Shown piece after piece: positions 1 through 8,206 of a DNA stretch of 64,000 nucleotides (position 1 is its first letter; every line of letters starts with the position of its first letter). A program made the position numbers and the translations under genes. Below the pieces are notes generated by a model. The model searched no databases, was not told the origin of the DNA, and worked only from the letters and a program-made list of their open reading frames with translations. Source of the stretch: Aggregatilineales bacterium (GTDB lineage: Bacteria; Chloroflexota; Anaerolineae; Aggregatilineales; Ch27); NCBI GenBank assembly GCA_029976025.1, contig JARKNX010000039.1, positions 1 through 64,000 on the forward strand, given 5' to 3'.

Positions 1-192
1 ATACCCCAGCATGGCTTCGCCCACCCGCTGCAATACCGCTTTCACCTCCCGCTCCATCTCCGTCAGACTCGCCGCTTCTTTCGTCCCCTCGTAGGCCGCC
101 ATAATCTCCGGTATATAGACCGTCAGCTTCTCTTCCAGAAAAGTGATAAACTCAATCGTAGCCTCTCGTGGTGAGGGGTTTGGTCTGTGCAA
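1..192 (-). CDS. Partial reading frame running off the left edge, possibly a transposase N-terminus
   Basis: An open frame enters from the left edge. Its first 64 codons are visible if it starts at the TTG at 190-192, which is preceded by a purine-rich stretch; there is no ATG near the beginning. The visible protein is charged and helical and includes FLEEKLTVYIPEI and LTEMEREVKAVLQRVGEAML. The spacing of acidic and hydrophobic residues recalls the N-terminal helical region of ISKra4- or ISLre2-type transposases, but no catalytic motif lies inside the window, so this is only an impression. The frame is closed upstream by a stop codon at 238-240. It could equally be an unrelated helical protein. 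Confidence 0.25.
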   Translation of the reverse strand, partial: MHRPNPSPREATIEFITFLEEKLTVYIPEIMAAYEGTKEAASLTEMEREVKAVLQRVGEAMLGY

Positions 193-256
193 CCTCTTCC
201 CTACCTCACTTGAGGCTTTTTGTCTACCTTTTCTCTGTCAACCTTTTCTCGCACCC

Positions 257-299
257 AGGAAAAAGAAAACGCCCTCTCCACCCCACTGGACAGGGCGTT
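257..299 (-). terminator. Intrinsic terminator of the UbiA-family gene
   Basis: The 8-base arms AACGCCCT (268-275) and AGGGCGTT (292-299) can pair. On the minus strand the hairpin is followed by a T-rich tract (GTTTTCTTTTTCCT). It lies just past the stop codon of the prenyltransferase gene ending at 318. Confidence 0.7.
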
Positions 300-317
300 C
301 AGGGTCTTGTCCCTTAT

Positions 318-1220
318 CTAAAAGAGCACCGAGACCAACAGCCACATCCCCACCGTTGCGTTGGCCGTGATCAGGAACTGAATCTGCACGCTGGAAGTTT
401 TGTCGAGCGCCTCACTGCCGCGCATATCTTTCCGGGGGCGGTAGATCAGGGTCACCAGGGCGAAAATCGCAGTCCCCACAAATGGCAGCCAGATCGGCAG
501 CACCCCCAGCGCGAAGGCCGCCAGAAAGAAGAAGCCTGCCAGAATCACACACAGATGCATAAGCAGGCGCGTAATCCGCTCCCCCACGATGATCGCCGTG
601 TTGTGGAGGCCGGCCGCCTTATCCATTTCGTAATCGCGCACCTGATTATAGAGTTGCCCGTAGATGGACAGCAGAGTAGCGGCCAGGGCAACCAGCCAGA
701 CCCAGCCAGGGCTGACATCGTAGGCGAAGTACCCGGCCAGGAACAACAATCCGCTCAGCATCAGCGAATGGGAGGTCACATCGGCAATCGGCCAGGCCTT
801 CAGGCGCACCGGCTTCCAGGAATAAAAGTGGGAAAGCAGCAGCGTCAACCCGCCAATGCCCAGAACCCACCATCCACCGACGGCATACAACAACAGAGAT
901 GCCAGCGCCACGACGCCAGAAGAGATCCATCCGAGACGCGGCGACAGTTCATCCATCGCGATCGGGTTGCGGGCCGCGCGGGCCGGATCGAGCGAATCAT
1001 CGGGCGCATCCTCAATATCATTAATCATGAAAGCGTAAGCTACAGCCAGAATATTCGCCAGCGTGACCGCTATAATTCGCAAATCCAGCGGCCGTTGTGT
1101 CAGCAGAGCGCCAAAAATTGTCAGGGGGATCACAAAAGGGACGTACTCTTTCCAGCGAGTTAATCGGATCACGCTGTTGGCAGTACCCGACAGTTCACTT
1201 TCTCTGATGACACGCCGCAT
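318..1220 (-). CDS. UbiA-family prenyltransferase
   Basis: A 300-residue polytopic membrane protein with about eight hydrophobic segments. The family transfers a polyprenyl chain from its diphosphate onto an aromatic or other acceptor in the membrane, as in quinone, heme O or archaeal-type lipid synthesis. Two Asp-rich motifs are seen: NDIEDAPDD near residue 67 (NDxxDxxxD, binds Mg-diphosphate) and NQVRDYEMDKAAG near residue 195 (DxxxD). The start at 1220 is chosen because AGGAGG lies seven bases upstream (1228-1233); a longer frame to 1259 lacks such a site. The gene is monocistronic, with an extended -10 promoter at 1308-1316 and a terminator at 257-299. The acceptor substrate cannot be told from sequence. 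Confidence 0.85.
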   Translation of the reverse strand: MRRVIRESELSGTANSVIRLTRWKEYVPFVIPLTIFGALLTQRPLDLRIIAVTLANILAVAYAFMINDIEDAPDDSLDPARAARNPIAMDELSPRLGWISSGVVALASLLLYAVGGWWVLGIGGLTLLLSHFYSWKPVRLKAWPIADVTSHSLMLSGLLFLAGYFAYDVSPGWVWLVALAATLLSIYGQLYNQVRDYEMDKAAGLHNTAIIVGERITRLLMHLCVILAGFFFLAAFALGVLPIWLPFVGTAIFALVTLIYRPRKDMRGSEALDKTSSVQIQFLITANATVGMWLLVSVLF

Positions 1221-1227
1221 AAAATGG

Positions 1228-1233
1228 CCTCCT
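1228..1233 (-). promoter_or_regulatory. Ribosome binding site that sets the prenyltransferase start
   Basis: A perfect AGGAGG (CCTCCT on the plus strand) seven bases before the ATG at 1218-1220. It supports the 300-residue form over the longer frame. Confidence 0.75.
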
Positions 1234-1307
1234 GATAAGTACGTTATAGTCAACTGCAATAACCCCGGCCCGGCATCCGGGATGCGTTCCCTGGCAACGT
1301 CGCCATC

Positions 1308-1316
1308 ATTCTAGCA
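1308..1316 (-). promoter_or_regulatory. Extended -10 promoter of the prenyltransferase gene
   Basis: On the minus strand TGC-TAGAAT, an extended -10 box with no clear -35. It places the transcript start about 80 bases before the ATG. The same TGn-TAnnAT form recurs before several other genes in this window. Confidence 0.4.
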
Positions 1317-1392
1317 GGTTATTGTCGCCAGGTACAGGAGCCTTTCAGCAAAGCGGGCAACCTTTCGCCTGGCCCGCAGCAGGAACCGGTGT

Positions 1393-1420
1393 TTGCATCC
1401 GTCACTCCCGGCGGTATGAT
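1393..1420 (+). promoter_or_regulatory. Promoter of the M1 metallopeptidase gene, possibly leaderless
   Basis: TTGCAT (1393-1398), a 16-base spacer and TATGAT (1415-1420). The predicted transcript start falls at about 1427-1429, on the ATG itself. No ribosome binding site is visible before the ATG, consistent with a leaderless mRNA. Confidence 0.45.
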
Positions 1421-1428
1421 TCCTTCCT

Positions 1429-3009
1429 ATGAAACCACTCCCCGTGCAAGTTGTGCTGATGGGCGTGACTGCCCTGAGCGTTATTGCCGCCTGTATGCCC
1501 GCGGCGGCGCCCCCGACGGTTCCTCCTCCCGCCCCTTCGCCTACTTCTGTGATTCTATACGCACCCAGTGCTACACCTGTTGCGCCCCCGCCAACGGAGG
1601 AGCCTTCACCGACGCCGGGACATCCCGACCAGACGGCGCTTCCAGCCGTCGATGAGTGCGCTGCCTTTCCCGAAGGAGTTTCCACCCGCTACGACATCAC
1701 TGCCAATATGAACTATGCAGAGCGAACAGTACAGGTGCAGGAAACAGTGGATTATCGCAACGATACCGGAGATATTCTGGATCAGGTGGTATTCTGGGTC
1801 GCCCCCAACAAGCAGCCCAACGTCTTCTCACTGGACCAGGTGCGCCTGCATAGCCTGGCTGATGCGCCGCCGGGTATCCTCGAGGGTGTCCGCCTGACAG
1901 TGTCTTTGCCAGACCCCTTGCTCCCCGGGTGTAGCCAGGAGCTTACGCTGACATACCGCCTGCAGTTGCCTCTGATAGGCAACCCGTACTTCCCTCGCCA
2001 GGGATACTTCGGACACAGCGGCCGCCAGATCAACCTCGGAGAATGGATCCCGGTTATAGCGCCTTATCGAGACGGTGTATGGGTAACCCCCATCCCGATC
2101 AATGTGGGAGAGCAGGCCGTCATTCCGGCCGGGGATTATCGCGTCACTCTGAATATCCTCGATGCCCCGCCGGAACTGGTTGTGGTTGGCCCCGGCGAAG
2201 CCGATAGTTCCGGGGCACAATGGCGATTCAGCCTGCCCGCCGCTCGCGGCCTGACTATCAGCATGAGCGACCAGTACCACCGGCTCTCCACGACTTCGCG
2301 AAATGGCGTTCTGGTCGAGATTTACACCCTGGACGACGCCCAGCCGGGAGACGATTCCGGGGTGGACGCCCCGGCGCACGCGCTGGAGACAGCCGCCGCC
2401 GCCGTCGAGCTTTATGCCGATCTCTACGGCCCATACCCCTACAATCGGCTGGTCGTGATCGAAAGCGACTTTCCCGATGGGATGGAGTTCAGCGGCCTGG
2501 TATTCGTAGGCGGCGAATGGTTCCGCAGCTATCAAGGCAACCCTGCGTCCTACCTGACCCTGATCACGGCCCATGAGGTTGCACATCAGTGGTGGTACGG
2601 CCTGGTTGCCAACGATCAGGGTTACATGCCCTGGCTTGACGAGGCGCTGACAACCTACAGCGAATATGTCTATCTACAGGAAAACTACCCGAATCTGACC
2701 GACTGGTGGTGGAACTTCCGGGTGAATGCCTACGCCCCTGAAGGCAACGTCGATTCCAGCGTCTATGAGTTTGAGACGGTGCGCGGCTACATCAATGCCG
2801 TGTACCTGCGCGGCGCGCAGCTCATGCACGCCGTCCGCCAGGCGATCGGCACTGAGGCTTTCTTCGCGTGGCTCCAGCGTTACGCTGAAACTATGCGGCA
2901 CGGAATCGCCGCTCCCGACGATTTATGGGAGGCGCTTCCACCTGATCTGCTGTCCCAGACAGAGGCAATACGCCGTTCTTTTTTGCGCGACAGCGGCCCA
3001 ACATCCTGA
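1429..3009 (+). CDS. M1-family metallopeptidase (aminopeptidase N-like) lipoprotein
   Basis: A 526-residue protein with an N-terminal signal and lipobox VIAAC near residue 22, so probably a lipoprotein on the outer face of the membrane. A Pro/Thr-rich linker of about 50 residues follows. The gluzincin zinc site is complete: HEVAHQWWYG starting at His382 (HExxH) and the third ligand Glu405 in WLDEALTTY, the HExxH-18-E spacing of family M1. M1 enzymes remove N-terminal residues from peptides. The C-terminal helical domain of full-length aminopeptidase N (about 870 residues) is absent, so this is the short bacterial form. It has its own promoter and converges on the epimerase-like gene. Confidence 0.85.
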   Translation: MKPLPVQVVLMGVTALSVIAACMPAAAPPTVPPPAPSPTSVILYAPSATPVAPPPTEEPSPTPGHPDQTALPAVDECAAFPEGVSTRYDITANMNYAERTVQVQETVDYRNDTGDILDQVVFWVAPNKQPNVFSLDQVRLHSLADAPPGILEGVRLTVSLPDPLLPGCSQELTLTYRLQLPLIGNPYFPRQGYFGHSGRQINLGEWIPVIAPYRDGVWVTPIPINVGEQAVIPAGDYRVTLNILDAPPELVVVGPGEADSSGAQWRFSLPAARGLTISMSDQYHRLSTTSRNGVLVEIYTLDDAQPGDDSGVDAPAHALETAAAAVELYADLYGPYPYNRLVVIESDFPDGMEFSGLVFVGGEWFRSYQGNPASYLTLITAHEVAHQWWYGLVANDQGYMPWLDEALTTYSEYVYLQENYPNLTDWWWNFRVNAYAPEGNVDSSVYEFETVRGYINAVYLRGAQLMHAVRQAIGTEAFFAWLQRYAETMRHGIAAPDDLWEALPPDLLSQTEAIRRSFLRDSGPTS

Positions 3010-3020
3010 AACGGCCGCCT

Positions 3021-4400
3021 TCAGGTAACGCCCTGCCCCGCGGCAACTTCTTTGAACGGGAGGATGTGCCGTTCAAAGTGCGCGCTCAGGCCGCGCGTAT
3101 AGGCGTCCTGGTGCGCTCGAAGCACCGCCAGCAGGGCTTCTCGATATTCGGTCAGCACTGAGCCGAAAGTCACATGGAGTACCTGCCGCGCATCGGGATA
3201 GTCCAGCAAGTCCGGCAGACGGTCGTCCGGCAGGTCTACAGGCACGCGCGTAATCCGGGCGGACACCCGGCTGAAGCGGCGATCCTGCTCGTATGCCAGC
3301 AGCGCGACAGCCAGCACAGCCCGCATCAGCGGCGGATTCTGCTGCGCCACTATGCGCAGCGCCTCCAGCCAGCTAGTCCCCGACGTTTTGATATGCACAA
3401 ATCCTTCATAACGGGCGAGGAGCGGATAAATACTGAACTTATCAGAGCCAGCGTGGACGCTCACCTTGTACGGGCCAAGTCGCTGAGCCAGGCGGACATG
3501 CCGGGCGAAGTCTACCTCGAAAGATTCCAGATCGCCGTCGAAATCTATGGCTTCCTCAAAGCGCCCCGCAAAACGCGGCGCCACCCCCTGAAAGGTCACC
3601 CCCAGCCGCCCCAGCTCAGAAGCAACAAAATAATGGTCAAACGGGCTGGTCGGCGTTCGGGCCGCGTCCAGGGCGACTTCCACATCGTACGGCCTGCCCC
3701 CCATCCGCGCTGCGAGATGCCGGGCCAGGCGCGCTATCTCTACAACAGCCTGCCCGTACTTACAGGCAGCGCGATAGATCATCTCATCGGTGACGAAGCC
3801 GACCATTGATCCGCCGCCATAACGTTCGCGCGTCTCAAGCGGCGTCGCCTGGAGCGCCTCCCAGGGCAGCGCCTGATACTTCGGCCGCAAAATGCGTAAA
3901 GGGTCTGTGTCAGTCGAATCGTCAATCCAGCCGCCCGGGTCCAGCGTGAAGCCGTGGAACCCTGCCTCCACACACAGGTCGATCGCCTCAACTGATCTGA
4001 GATGGTTGGCATCCGAGCCGTAGCCGTCGCGATAATCCGCCGCGAACACCGCCCACGTGGCATCGTCGATTACGTCGCGCGGAGCGCGACCAGCGCATAT
4101 CATCTCGCGCATGGATTGTTGAGCCAGCACAGGGAACAGCCCGCTCCCTCGCACCGCCAGGATATGCCCCGGCGTAGCCAGCCCCAGCCGATCGCCACAG
4201 CCGATAGATCGGCGCAATCCCACCACAGCCGGCGCAGTCCAGGGGAAAATCTGGCGCAAGGCGGCGGCGTTGGAAGAATCGAGGGGGCAGTGCCATACTT
4301 CCGGCTCCACTTCGACGCCATGAAACCCGCGCGTGGCCTCCCCGATAACCTGTAAGCGCAGCCCTTCCGGAGTATGGATCAGGCTGAATGACTCTTCCAT
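3021..4400 (-). CDS. uxaE: Tagaturonate epimerase family protein (UxaE-like)
   Basis: A 459-residue protein resembling UxaE of Thermotoga, which interconverts D-tagaturonate and D-fructuronate in hexuronate catabolism. Recognisable stretches are IHTPEGLRLQVIGEA near the N-terminus, GSDKFSIYPLL near residue 335 and HIKTSGTSWLEALR shortly after; length matches the family. The start at 4400 has AGGAGG at 4407-4412, six bases upstream; the frame extends eleven codons further but without support. Neighbouring rhamnose and glycoside genes fit a diet of pectin or rhamnogalacturonan, but no other uronate gene is present here, so substrate is inferred from family only. Confidence 0.7.
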   Translation of the reverse strand: MEESFSLIHTPEGLRLQVIGEATRGFHGVEVEPEVWHCPLDSSNAAALRQIFPWTAPAVVGLRRSIGCGDRLGLATPGHILAVRGSGLFPVLAQQSMREMICAGRAPRDVIDDATWAVFAADYRDGYGSDANHLRSVEAIDLCVEAGFHGFTLDPGGWIDDSTDTDPLRILRPKYQALPWEALQATPLETRERYGGGSMVGFVTDEMIYRAACKYGQAVVEIARLARHLAARMGGRPYDVEVALDAARTPTSPFDHYFVASELGRLGVTFQGVAPRFAGRFEEAIDFDGDLESFEVDFARHVRLAQRLGPYKVSVHAGSDKFSIYPLLARYEGFVHIKTSGTSWLEALRIVAQQNPPLMRAVLAVALLAYEQDRRFSRVSARITRVPVDLPDDRLPDLLDYPDARQVLHVTFGSVLTEYREALLAVLRAHQDAYTRGLSAHFERHILPFKEVAAGQGVT

Positions 4401-4629
4401 GCCGCCCCTCCTCTCCCGTATCGAAGAGGTCATAGATCAACGCGATATGCGGCCGCCATCTTCCGCTCTAATCAGTGTTAAGGCTCTGAATTCCGGATGC
4501 CGAAATCAACCCAATTCGGCGGCACGGGTGGATGCCATGCCCATAGCTGCCCGGGACAAACTTGCAGCGCAAATCCTTCTACGTGAAGTCTGCGGCAAGT
4601 GTACCATCCCCCTGTTCCGGGGACCAAAC

Positions 4630-4658
4630 TTGACAGCGCAGTATCCAGAAGATACGAT
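4630..4658 (+). promoter_or_regulatory. Sigma-70-type promoter of the Gfo/Idh/MocA gene
   Basis: TTGACA (4630-4635), a 17-base spacer and TACGAT (4653-4658). It predicts a transcript start near 4665 and a leader of about 115 bases. It is the only clear signal found in the 378-base gap 4401-4778; no small gene is seen there. Confidence 0.6.
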
Positions 4659-4778
4659 CCGCTTAGCAACAGAATGTTAGTAACGACAGAGTTATATGCA
4701 AGTTGGCTCCCAATCCGCCAGTGGCCAGGGAGCAACCGCAAATACCCTTTTTGCGGGCCAATAGTGAAAGGTGCAGCA

Positions 4779-5765
4779 ATGGCAGACAAAGTACGCTGGG
4801 GCATCCTGAGCACCGCCAACATCGGCCGGGTGCGCGTCATCCCGGCCATCCAGAAATCGCGGAACGGAGTTGTAGCCGCGGTCGCCAGCCGGGATCAGCA
4901 CAAGGCGCAGACCTTCGCCGCTGATCTGAATATCCCGACTGCTTACGGGTCGTATGAGGAGCTGCTGGCTGATCCTTCGATTGATGCGATCTACAACCCG
5001 CTCCCCAACAGCCTTCACGCTGAGTGGAGCATCAAATGCGCCGAAGCTGGCAAGGCTACGCTGTGCGAAAAACCGCTGGCGAGCAACGCTGGCGAGGCGC
5101 AGCATATGGTGGACGAATTTGCCAGGCTGGGAGTGCTGTTTGCCGAGGCCTTCATGTACCGGTTCCACCCGCGCGCCCAGCGGGCGAAAGAGTTGATCGA
5201 CACCGGCGCCATCGGCGATGTCAGGTTTATCCAGGCGTCCTTCACCTTCGATATCACCGGGCGCGAAGATGATGTCCGCCTCAGCAAACCGCTGGCCGGC
5301 GGATCGCTGATGGATATCGGCTGCTACTGCGTCAATGTCATGCGGCTGATGACCGGGGAGGAGCCAGATCGGGTGCAGGCATTTGCCCGCATCGGTCAGC
5401 GTTCCGGGGTGGATGAGAATATGGTGGGGATACTCGACTTCCCCTCCGGAGTTCTCGGCCATTTTGACTGCGGATTCCGGTCTCCGGCCACCAACTTCTA
5501 CGAAATCAGAGGTGCGACGGGCCGTATCGTTGTCGAGCCGGCTTTCGTCTCCGAGCCGACTGTTGAAAGTGTCATCCGCTACTGGGATGCCACGAGCGGA
5601 TCCGCTGGCAAGACAATCACGGTCCCCGCGGTTGACCAGTATCAACTCATGGTGGAGGACTTCGCCAGCGCCCTGGTTGAGGGCCACCCGCCGCGCTATC
5701 TGCCTCAGGACGGCGTACAGAACATGCACGTGATTGACCGGCTGTACGCTTCGCTCTCCGGCTGA
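4779..5765 (+). CDS. Gfo/Idh/MocA-family NAD(P)-dependent oxidoreductase
   Basis: A 328-residue cytoplasmic dehydrogenase. The N-terminal Rossmann half begins VRWGILSTANIGRVRVIP, and CEKPLASNAGEA near residue 95 carries the family motif EKP whose Lys lies at the active site. The C-terminal alpha/beta half contains GGSLMDIGCYCVNVMR. Members oxidise or epimerise sugars, inositols and related polyols; the substrate is not evident. The start at 4779 is chosen because the Rossmann strand begins right after it; a frame open to 4599 has no homologous content. A hairpin follows the stop at 5784-5817. It may belong with the uronate and rhamnose genes nearby. Confidence 0.85.
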   Translation: MADKVRWGILSTANIGRVRVIPAIQKSRNGVVAAVASRDQHKAQTFAADLNIPTAYGSYEELLADPSIDAIYNPLPNSLHAEWSIKCAEAGKATLCEKPLASNAGEAQHMVDEFARLGVLFAEAFMYRFHPRAQRAKELIDTGAIGDVRFIQASFTFDITGREDDVRLSKPLAGGSLMDIGCYCVNVMRLMTGEEPDRVQAFARIGQRSGVDENMVGILDFPSGVLGHFDCGFRSPATNFYEIRGATGRIVVEPAFVSEPTVESVIRYWDATSGSAGKTITVPAVDQYQLMVEDFASALVEGHPPRYLPQDGVQNMHVIDRLYASLSG

Positions 5766-5783
5766 ACCGCGTCACAAAAGCTG

Positions 5784-5817
5784 CGACCTGCCGGGGAAAA
5801 CACTCTTCGGCAGGTCG
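5784..5817. terminator. Strong hairpin between convergent genes
   Basis: A perfect 10-bp stem, CGACCTGCCG (5784-5793) with CGGCAGGTCG (5808-5817), and a 14-base loop. It lies between the convergent stops at 5765 and 5846. There is no long T tract on either side, so it may act as a weak bidirectional terminator or mRNA-stabilising hairpin. Confidence 0.5.
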
Positions 5818-5845
5818 ATTCGCCTCAGCAGTCCTGCTCCGTTAA

Positions 5846-6046
5846 TCAGTGATGTCCGGCGCCATCCAGATTCTCCGCCCCCGGCAGGCGATCTGCCAGA
5901 TTAGACGGCTTGTGGATGAGAATCGGCAGATGCTGGGGGCAAATCCAGAACTCTCTATCCTGGTAGGCTATCGTCAGCAGGGGAACCTCAGCGCTGGTTT
6001 TTTCGCAGACCAGACAGTGGGGTGATGGCTGAGCATCAGGTGACAT
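5846..6046 (-). CDS. Small Cys/His protein, function unknown
   Basis: A 66-residue protein. It has CLVC near residue 11 and WICPQHLP near residue 36, giving CxxC followed by CxxH about 23 residues later, the layout of a small treble-clef or zinc-ribbon site. The C-terminus ends in GAGHH, which could add metal ligands. The start at 6046 is supported by AGGAG eight bases upstream; the frame continues 16 codons further. I do not recognise the family. It stands alone between a hairpin and the typA promoter. Confidence 0.6.
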   Translation of the reverse strand: MSPDAQPSPHCLVCEKTSAEVPLLTIAYQDREFWICPQHLPILIHKPSNLADRLPGAENLDGAGHH

Positions 6047-6176
6047 CAGGTGACTCCTGTTCGTATACAGAGGTAAGCAGACCAATTCACTCAACTATAT
6101 CGTATTGCAGGTAATTTCTGAAGTGCCAAACGCCATCTAAGCGGCGGAAAATCTGCTTGAATGCCCAAAGCCGTCA

Positions 6177-6205
6177 TTGACTCTTGCCCGCCGGATCGTC
6201 ATAAT
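6177..6205 (+). promoter_or_regulatory. Promoter of typA
   Basis: TTGACT (6177-6182), a 17-base spacer and CATAAT (6200-6205). Each box differs from consensus at one position. The predicted leader is about 55 bases. Confidence 0.6.
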
Positions 6206-6267
6206 CCCCCCGCTTTGTTCGTTAGTGGTAGCCCCCACAAAAGCCCATCGAGGCGCAGAGAGCAGGA

Positions 6268-8130
6268 ATGATCCAGACACGCGGCGATCTCCGTAATATC
6301 GCCATCATCGCTCATGTAGACCACGGCAAAACAACTCTCGTAGACGGTATGCTCAAACAGGCCAAAGTCTTCCGCGAAGGGGCACAGACCGGGGAGCGCA
6401 TCCTCGATTCCAACGCCCTTGAGCGCGAGCGCGGCATTACGATTCTGGCTAAAAACACCGCCGTGACCTGGCGGGGAGTCAAGATCAACATTGTAGACAC
6501 GCCCGGCCATGCCGATTTTGGCGGCGAGGTAGAGCGTGTGCTGAATATGGTTGACGGCGCGCTCCTGCTCATCGACGCGGTCGAAGGTCCTATGCCCCAG
6601 ACCCGGTTTGTGCTGCGCAAAGCGCTGGAACTGGGGCTGCGAATCATCGTCGTGATTAACAAGGTGGATCGCCCGTTCGCTCGCGCCGATGATGCGCTCA
6701 ATAAAACGTTCGATCTCTTCATTGAGCTGGGAGCCAGCGACGAACAGGCGAACTTCCCCATCGTCTACGCCGTCGGGCTGGAAGGTCGGGCCAGCCTGAA
6801 GGCTGAAAAGCTCGACAACGACCTGACTTCTCTGTTCGAGACTATTCTTGCTGAAGTGCCGCCCCCTGAAGTGGAGCCAGACGCCCCGGCCAGGCTGCTG
6901 GTCACCAGTCTGGAATACGACAGCTACAAAGGGCAGATCGGCGTGGGCAGGCTGCGCTCTGGCGTGCTCAGGCGAGGGATGCCGGTTGTCCGAATCCGTC
7001 CGGACGGTCAGCGCACATCAGGGAAACTGGACTACCTGTTCACCTATCACAACCTGACGCGCCTGGAAGTTGATGAGGTGCGGGCCGGGGATATCGTCTC
7101 CTTTGGCGGCCTGGGGGAAATCAACATCAGCGACACTATCGCCGATCCGGCAGTCACTGCTCCCCTGGCGGCCATCAACGTGGATGAGCCTACCGTGCGG
7201 ATGACGTTCGGCGTGAACACTTCGCCGTTTGCCGGGCGGGATGGCAAAACCGGCTGGGGAACATCTCGCCGCCTGCGCGAGCGGTTGATCAATGAGACGC
7301 GCAGCAATGTCGCCCTGCGCGTCGCAGATGGTCAAACTCCCGATCGCTTCATTGTCAGCGGGCGCGGCGAGCTGCATCTGGGCATCCTCATCGAGACCAT
7401 GCGCCGCGAGGGTTATGAGTTTGAGGTCAGTAAGCCAGAAGTGATATATCATCAAGACCCGGACACAGGCGAGTTGTTAGAGCCGGTGGAGGAGGTCTAC
7501 ATCGAGGTCGCTGACGATCTCGCCGGGGCCATTTTTGAGATGCTGGGCAGCCGCCGCGGCAGACTCCTGGATATGCACAGCGAAAACGACACGACCTACC
7601 TGCATTATCTGGTTCCAACGCGCTTCCTGCTCGGTTTCCGGTCGCAGTTCATACGCGCCACAAGTGGTCTGGGCGTCTTCAACACGCTGTTCCACAGCTA
7701 CGCGCCGCTGGCCGGCGGCGAGCCGCCCCGGCGGCAGTTTGGCAGCCTGGTTGCTATCGAAACTGGCGTATCCGTCACTTATGCTATGACCCATCTTCAG
7801 CAGCGCGGCACTTTCTTCATTATCCCTGGCACTGAAGTGTATCAGGGGCAGGTCGTCGGTGAGCATATCCGCTCCGACGACCTGGACATCAACGTCAACA
7901 AGACCAAGCACCTGAGCGCCATCCATACGAAAAACTACGCGGATGAGCTGCGTCTCAAGGCACATCGCGAGTTGAGTCTGGACGACCTGATTGAGTTCAT
8001 GGCTGAAGACGAGCTGCTGGAAGTCACCCCCAGAAATCTGCGCCTGCGCAAGCGCATTCTCGACCCTGAGGAGCGTATTAAGACCCTCAAACGGCGTGAG
8101 AAGATGCTGGCAGAAGAAAAGGCGGAGTGA
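6268..8130 (+). CDS. typA: Ribosome-associated GTPase TypA/BipA
   Basis: A 620-residue translational GTPase of the TypA/BipA family, which binds the ribosome and helps 50S assembly and stress adaptation. G1 AHVDHGKTT lies near residue 16, switch I ERERGITI near 52, G3 [10 protein letters not shown] near 76 and G4 NKVD near 131. Domains II, III and V and the TypA-specific C-terminal domain ([19 protein letters not shown]) follow; length is normal. AGCAGGA precedes the ATG. A good promoter is found at 6177-6205. The glycosidase gene starts 76 bases downstream and could be read from the same transcript. Confidence 0.95.
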   Translation: MIQTRGDLRNIAIIAHVDHGKTTLVDGMLKQAKVFREGAQTGERILDSNALERERGITILAKNTAVTWRGVKINIVDTPGHADFGGEVERVLNMVDGALLLIDAVEGPMPQTRFVLRKALELGLRIIVVINKVDRPFARADDALNKTFDLFIELGASDEQANFPIVYAVGLEGRASLKAEKLDNDLTSLFETILAEVPPPEVEPDAPARLLVTSLEYDSYKGQIGVGRLRSGVLRRGMPVVRIRPDGQRTSGKLDYLFTYHNLTRLEVDEVRAGDIVSFGGLGEINISDTIADPAVTAPLAAINVDEPTVRMTFGVNTSPFAGRDGKTGWGTSRRLRERLINETRSNVALRVADGQTPDRFIVSGRGELHLGILIETMRREGYEFEVSKPEVIYHQDPDTGELLEPVEEVYIEVADDLAGAIFEMLGSRRGRLLDMHSENDTTYLHYLVPTRFLLGFRSQFIRATSGLGVFNTLFHSYAPLAGGEPPRRQFGSLVAIETGVSVTYAMTHLQQRGTFFIIPGTEVYQGQVVGEHIRSDDLDINVNKTKHLSAIHTKNYADELRLKAHRELSLDDLIEFMAEDELLEVTPRNLRLRKRILDPEERIKTLKRREKMLAEEKAE

Positions 8131-8206
8131 CATCAGCCGGGTGCAGGCACTATCCGAGGGCGATCATGAGGGCGCAATGCCCTTTCAGAAAGGGATATGT
8201 TTGAAG

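Noticed and set aside
7991-8206. An upstream extension of the GH31 gene into typA
   Set aside because: The extra 72 codons overlap the conserved C-terminus of TypA in another frame and have no GH31 similarity; ribosome sites support 8207 or 8177.
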